Assembly (NCBI GenBank): GCA_003116975.1
Contig: BGKB01000119.1
Location: 1-64,000, forward strand
Reading direction: 5' to 3'
Source of the DNA: Aurantiochytrium sp. KH105
Lineage: Eukaryota; Sar; Bigyra; Thraustochytrida; Thraustochytriidae
Length of the DNA stretch: 64,000 nt
Shown: positions 60,137 to 64,000 of the stretch, piece after piece
Numbering within the stretch: the stretch's first letter is position 1
Layout of the letters: every line of letters begins with the position of its first letter
Notes under the pieces: model-generated
The model's database searches: none
Told to the model about the DNA's origin: nothing
Seen by the model: the letters and a program-made list of their open reading frames with translations, nothing else
Translations under genes and position numbers: made by a program

Positions 60137-61346
60137 ATCAATCGGCGGCAGGGCGGCGGTCTTCCCTGTTGCGAGCTCGCGCTCGGTCAGCCGTTCGAGC
60201 GATCGTCCGAGGGTGCGAGCGATCGTGGTTCGAGATTGCCGCACTCACTTCTTCGAGGCCGCATCTTGCTCGCTAACTTTGACTTCGACCGCGGGCAGAC
60301 GATCAGTGCTGCTGGCTGCAGCTGCTGGCGCGGACCGACAGCCTGGCTGCAGCTGCAGCTGCTCGCGAGGGCCTCCTCCTCATCGTCGTCGTCGTCGTCG
60401 TCGTTGTCGTTGTCGTCGTGATGTGCTCTTGGGGGTCGATCGACAGCAACAGCGACCACCGGCATGGGCAAGGCGAATGAGATAAGGAGGAAGTAGGCGT
60501 GTGATGCTCAGCCTCGCCTCGCCTCACAAGATGCTCCGTCGTCGCGGCAGACTCTTCCTGCGCTGCGGATCTCCCCGGGCGACAAGGAGGTCTCTGGCCG
60601 CACTATTGCGTCTTATCATCATCAGCGTGAGGCACGCTTCCAGGGCCCACGTCTCTGGACGCACCGCGACTGCGAACTTGACCATTCATGCGATGCATGG
60701 AACCCTGGAGGCCGATGCACCAACGAACGAACGAACGAACGCACGAACGACACGAGACCGACAAGACGCAGCGTGCGCGAGACGTGCAATTATTCAATCC
60801 TTTATTCTTTCGTCACTGCCAAGGCAACATCGCTTTCTTCGACGACTTCTCGCGGGGAATCTATCTATCCCGACAACCCTTGGCGCGCAATCGCCAAACC
60901 CTTTCGGCGAAGACCCTTTCGGCGGTCAATCGCAAGGGTCGGCCGCCCAGCTGTCTTCAACCAAGTTCCCTTCCCTTCTTCATTCGTCGCGTCGACTGCA
61001 TTCATTGACAGAGCCTTCCCCGCCGGGACAATAACACTCTGTCCCCCTCTGCCCCGCGACCTCCTGCGAGGTCCTCCTGCGCGCTTGCTGGCAGGGCGGG
61101 CCCGTGCAGGCCGCGCGCCCGCGCGCCCTCGCGGGCTCCCGTCGCGGGCTTCCCCGCGGCCCGCGGCCCGCGGCCCGCGGCCGGCGGCGGCCGCGGGGCT
61201 GTCCGCCGCGCGCCGCGCTTGGCGTGACCCGGGGCGGGCGGAGGGTCGCACGGCGCACGGTGGCGAGACTGCTGGCCAGTGGAGCAGGGGGGACTGCGGG
61301 GGAAGCGCACGGAGGGGCCGCGCGATGGACTATCGCAGAAGGAGGG

Positions 61347-61387
61347 AGACACAGACACAGACACAGACACAGACGCAGACACAGACC
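61347..61387. repeat. (ACAGAC)n hexamer repeat
   Basis: A short tandem array with one GCAGAC variant. Confidence 0.9.
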
Positions 61388-62314
61388 TGGTCTCAACTTC
61401 AGTCGGGAAAGGAGGAGCTGCGGATTATAAACATGATAATGGTGAAGTGCATTGTGGCAGTGCTACACTAGCAGAATGGGTAAATAATGGTCTGTGACAA
61501 GAGAGGCAGTGGAGAGAAAGGGGGCGGCACCGGCTGGGAGGGGGACCTCCACCGCGCACACAATGGGGGTAATGAGCGTGTTTCTGCGCTAGCCTCGTGC
61601 GGATTGCGTGCTACTGGACACTGCCCTCTCTTTGGTCCCAGTGGACAGAGAAGAGCAAGAACACTCACCCAGTGGATCAACCTTGACCGATCTGCGGGAA
61701 AATTCAGAGGGAGGTAAATTGACTTTACAGCCCCGCACTGCCTCTCTCAAGCGCTTCCTACGACCTACAAAAACACCCGAAACACCCACGCTGCCCCTGG
61801 TCCCGCCTTGCTCCGCCTTCTCCTCTCCCGCACCAGACCCCGCTCTCTTTATCCCTTCTCAACTTATCTTTCCCCAAGTCTTATACCTGAGCGCGACCTC
61901 CGGCGACCGCCATGCGTCTCCACAAGACCCTGTAGCATTCTAAGCACCGTATCTCTGAAACCTCTCCGTGTCCCGTACAAGCTCCGAGACGCCCGCGGCG
62001 CGTGCCTACACCGCCCTCGAACTCCTCCCTCCCTGCTGCGCTCCTCCGCCCCTCGCCGCCGCCGCGCCTGCCGCCGCTCCTTGACCCGCGCGCGGCGCGC
62101 GCCCTGGCGCTCCCGGGCCGCAGTGGCCAGGCAGGCAGGCAGGCCGCCGCCGCTGGGCGCGCAGAGGGAGGGCGTCCATCGGGCGCGGCGCGGGGCCGTA
62201 GGAGGGGCTAGGCGCCGGCCAGGCCAAACCCGCGCTTGTGCACGCGCCGCCGCCGCGCGGGGGCAGTACCCTTTCGCCCCCTCTCTCTCCTTCTCCTCCT
62301 CGCGCACGCGGCGC

Positions 62315-62425
62315 GACGCCACGCCACCAGACCCGACGCCACGCGACCCGACGCGACCCGACGCCACGCGACGCGACGCGACCCGACGCGACGCGAGGCA
62401 ACGCGAGGCGACGCGAGCGAGCGAG
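62315..62425. repeat. Imperfect (GACGC/GACCC)n array
   Basis: About 110 bases of ACGC-GACC type pentamers with drift, in the 5' flank of the cyclic-nucleotide-binding gene. Confidence 0.85.
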
Positions 62426-62595
62426 CGACGCGCGGCCGACCGCAGAGCGCAGGGCGCTAGCGAGCGAGGCGCGGAGGCGCGAAGAGCAGGAGCGGCGCGT
62501 GCCCGAGGAGCCCGGCGCGCGCGCGTGCGTGCGTGCGTGCACAGGCGCAGAGGCGAGGCCGGCGGAGACGCGCGGGGAGAAGGAGCACCGGCACG

Positions 62596-64000
62596 ATGGG
62601 GTGCGCGTCGTCGAAGCCCGACCTCATGGTGGACGAGGAGATGTCCGTGAAGGAGTTCCTGTCGGAGAACACCTTCTTCAAGAACCTGTCGCCGCAGCAC
62701 ATCTCGCAGGCTGCGGCAAAGTTCATGGTGCGCGAGTACAGCGCGGGAGAGCGCATCATCAGCCAGGGAGACAAGGCAGATGAACTCTTCCTCATCGCCA
62801 AGGGCGCCGTCAACTTTATCGCCGAGGGCGAGGACGGGTCGAAGAAGAAAATCCGCATGATGTCCGCCAACGAGGCCTTTGGCGAGTTCGGACTCATCTT
62901 CGACACGCCGCGCTCCGTCTCCGTCGAGGCCATCACCGACGTCGTCCTGCTCGTGCTCACCCGCGATGTCTACAACAAGCACAAGGGAGACACCTGCCTC
63001 AAGAACCTCCAGCGCTGGGTCAACGCCACCGCCAGCTCCATCGTGGCAAGTGGCCTTCGCGAAATTGACTTCCTCAGCGACGTCGGCGAGAAACAGCTCA
63101 ACCTGATCGGCAGACTCTTCAGGTGCGAGGTCCTCCCCAAGGGCACCACGATTATCCGCGAGGGCGAGACCGGCGACCGCTTCTACATTCTTTCCCGCGG
63201 CTCCCTCGTCGTCACCACGCAGGATGACCTCGGCCTCTACGTCGAGCTCACGCGCCTCCGCCCTGGCGCCACCTTTGGCGAGCTCTCCCTGCTCAAGGAC
63301 CAGCCGCGTAACGCCACCATCACCACCCTCGAGGAGTGCGTGCTCTTCTCCCTCGGCCGCGAGGAGTTCGGCTACTTTATCAAGTCGCTCCCTACCCTCG
63401 GCGAGCGCCTCGAGCGCAGCGTCAACGAACGCTCCACTGTCAATGTCATTGCCGACAAAATCCCTGTGTTCAAATCCCTCTCCAAGCGCAAGCAACACCT
63501 TCTTGCCGAGGTCTGCACGATGAACCGTCACCCGCACGGGTCAATCATCCTCGAGGAGGGCGGTACCACGCCCCGCAAGTTCTTCATCATTACGCGCGGC
63601 TCCGTTGATGTTTTTGTGGGCGGCAACCGCGTGCGCACCCTCAACGCCGGCGACTACTTTGGTGAAATCAGTCTCGTGTCCGACTCGCCGCACTCGGCCA
63701 CCGTCTGCGTGTCAGAGGACGATGACGCCTACATGCTTGAGTGTTCCCAGGAGGACTTTCGTGCTCTTTTTGTTGGAGAACCCGCTGTGTTGGCCGAGAT
63801 TTCCCTGCGCGTCCTCGGCACGCGCGCCACGCTCGAGGATGTCCTGCGTCACCACCTTGGTCGCGAGGCCTTCCAGAAGCACATTGCCAAGGAGTTTGCC
63901 ACGGAAAATGTCGACTTTTGGGCCGCCGTCGAAAGGCTCGAGAACATTTCTCGCCGCAGGGTCCGCAAGTCTGTTCTCGGTGCGCTTCACGTCCAGGCCA
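62596..64000 (+). CDS. Triple cyclic-nucleotide-binding domain plus RGS protein (3' end outside window)
   Basis: The ATG at 62596 opens a frame that stays open to the window edge (468 codons). It starts MGCASS, a myristoylation plus palmitoylation signal. Three cyclic-nucleotide-binding (CNB) domains follow, at about residues 20-135, 150-265 and 280-400, with phosphate cassettes FGEFGLIFDTPRSV (near 95), FGELSLLKDQPRNAT (near 226) and FGEISLVSDSPHSAT (near 355). The last has His in place of the Arg that holds the phosphate. From about residue 411 an RGS-type start is seen (LEDVLRHHLGREAFQKHI, then ENVDFWAAVERLE). CNB domains bind cAMP or cGMP; RGS-type domains bind G-protein alpha or support kinase regulation. 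A kinase domain may follow outside the window, but this is not visible. Confidence 0.85.
   Translation, partial: MGCASSKPDLMVDEEMSVKEFLSENTFFKNLSPQHISQAAAKFMVREYSAGERIISQGDKADELFLIAKGAVNFIAEGEDGSKKKIRMMSANEAFGEFGLIFDTPRSVSVEAITDVVLLVLTRDVYNKHKGDTCLKNLQRWVNATASSIVASGLREIDFLSDVGEKQLNLIGRLFRCEVLPKGTTIIREGETGDRFYILSRGSLVVTTQDDLGLYVELTRLRPGATFGELSLLKDQPRNATITTLEECVLFSLGREEFGYFIKSLPTLGERLERSVNERSTVNVIADKIPVFKSLSKRKQHLLAEVCTMNRHPHGSIILEEGGTTPRKFFIITRGSVDVFVGGNRVRTLNAGDYFGEISLVSDSPHSATVCVSEDDDAYMLECSQEDFRALFVGEPAVLAEISLRVLGTRATLEDVLRHHLGREAFQKHIAKEFATENVDFWAAVERLENISRRRVRKSVLGALHVQA

Larger units (their letters stand above)
58646..62595. other. 4 kb GC-rich, repeat-rich region without a supportable gene
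   Basis: Composition-driven frames on both strands. Contents include ATTC/TTTC runs near 59426-59460, a (GCAGAGCAGC)n run at about 60092-60136, a CGT/CGA triplet run near 60383-60415, a GAACGAAC run near 60724-60745, an (ACAGAC)n run at 61347-61387 and a (GACGC)-type run at 62315-62425. A minus frame starting at 59398 opens with a Leu-rich hydrophobic stretch, the only hint of a signal-anchor, but has no other support. The right end is the 5' region of the cyclic-nucleotide-binding gene. Confidence 0.55.

Noticed and set aside
58649-60421. 590-codon plus frame upstream of the MYB gene
   Set aside because: Arg/Ser/Ala-rich with translated ATTC/TTTC repeats and no conserved motif.
61864-63537. 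557-codon minus-strand open frame opposite the CNB-RGS gene
   Set aside because: It mirrors a strongly supported coding region; high GC and codon bias leave the opposite strand free of stops. No domain is visible.
1-64000. tRNA genes (search by eye for T-arm GTTCGAATC-like words on both strands)
   Set aside because: The few matching words lie inside supported coding regions or cannot be folded into a cloverleaf. A tRNAscan-SE run would be decisive.

Overview
The window is nuclear DNA of a GC-rich, gene-dense unicellular eukaryote. Most genes are single open frames. Where introns can be placed they are short (about 90 to 220 bases) with GT..AG ends, and genes sit on both strands without operons. 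A GRK-type RGS plus AGC kinase, a cyclic-nucleotide-binding plus RGS protein, a Crinkler-type nuclease/kinase-like protein, a four-repeat MYB protein and an Sfi1-type protein together suggest a stramenopile, probably a thraustochytrid-like labyrinthulomycete. That placement is inference from gene content; no ribosomal RNA gene is present to confirm it. I could not support any tRNA, rRNA or CRISPR feature.

Layout. 1-2400: a divergent pair, a VPS26/arrestin-like protein (-, three exons seen, runs off the left edge) and an 84-residue NDUFA3-like complex I subunit (+, two exons). 2800-6000: a nuclease-fold plus kinase-like protein (-) and a truncated second copy of its last 120 or so codons. 6020-10913: a KLHDC4-type kelch protein and a GRK-like kinase, both -. 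10.9-14.6 kb: simple-repeat-rich DNA without a supportable gene. 14.6-16.8 kb: organellar-type aspartyl-tRNA synthetase (+). 17-24 kb: an ankyrin protein, an orphan multi-pass membrane protein and an orphan 533-residue protein, all -. 25.5-26.6 kb: an aldo-keto reductase (+). 26.8-34.3 kb: five tandem TMEM151-like genes (-), three of them in almost identical repeat units of about 1.67 kb. 35-41 kb: an HSPBP1/Fes1-type armadillo protein (+), a two-exon short-chain dehydrogenase (-) and an Sfi1-type repeat protein (+). 41.6-42.5 kb: PP2A catalytic subunit (-) with an altered C-terminus. 43.7-44.8 kb: a RING protein with a duplicated C-terminal module (-). 45-50 kb: GC-rich repeats and a relic tandem repeat. 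50.3-53.2 kb: glucosidase II alpha (+). 53.5-55.1 kb: a three-exon adenylate kinase (-) divergent from a TTC33-like TPR protein (+). 55.6-58.6 kb: a four-repeat MYB protein (-). 62.6 kb to the end: a triple cyclic-nucleotide-binding plus RGS protein (+), open at the right edge.

Functional themes. Housekeeping genes (complex I, organellar translation, ER glycan trimming, nucleotide balance, Hsp70 exchange, PP2A) are mixed with signalling genes. Two of the signalling proteins combine an RGS-type domain with an N-terminal MGC acylation signal. The most unusual parts are the TMEM151-like expansion, the RING protein with an unassigned duplicated module, the partly duplicated nuclease/kinase gene, the non-canonical PP2A tail, and the orphan block at 17-24 kb.
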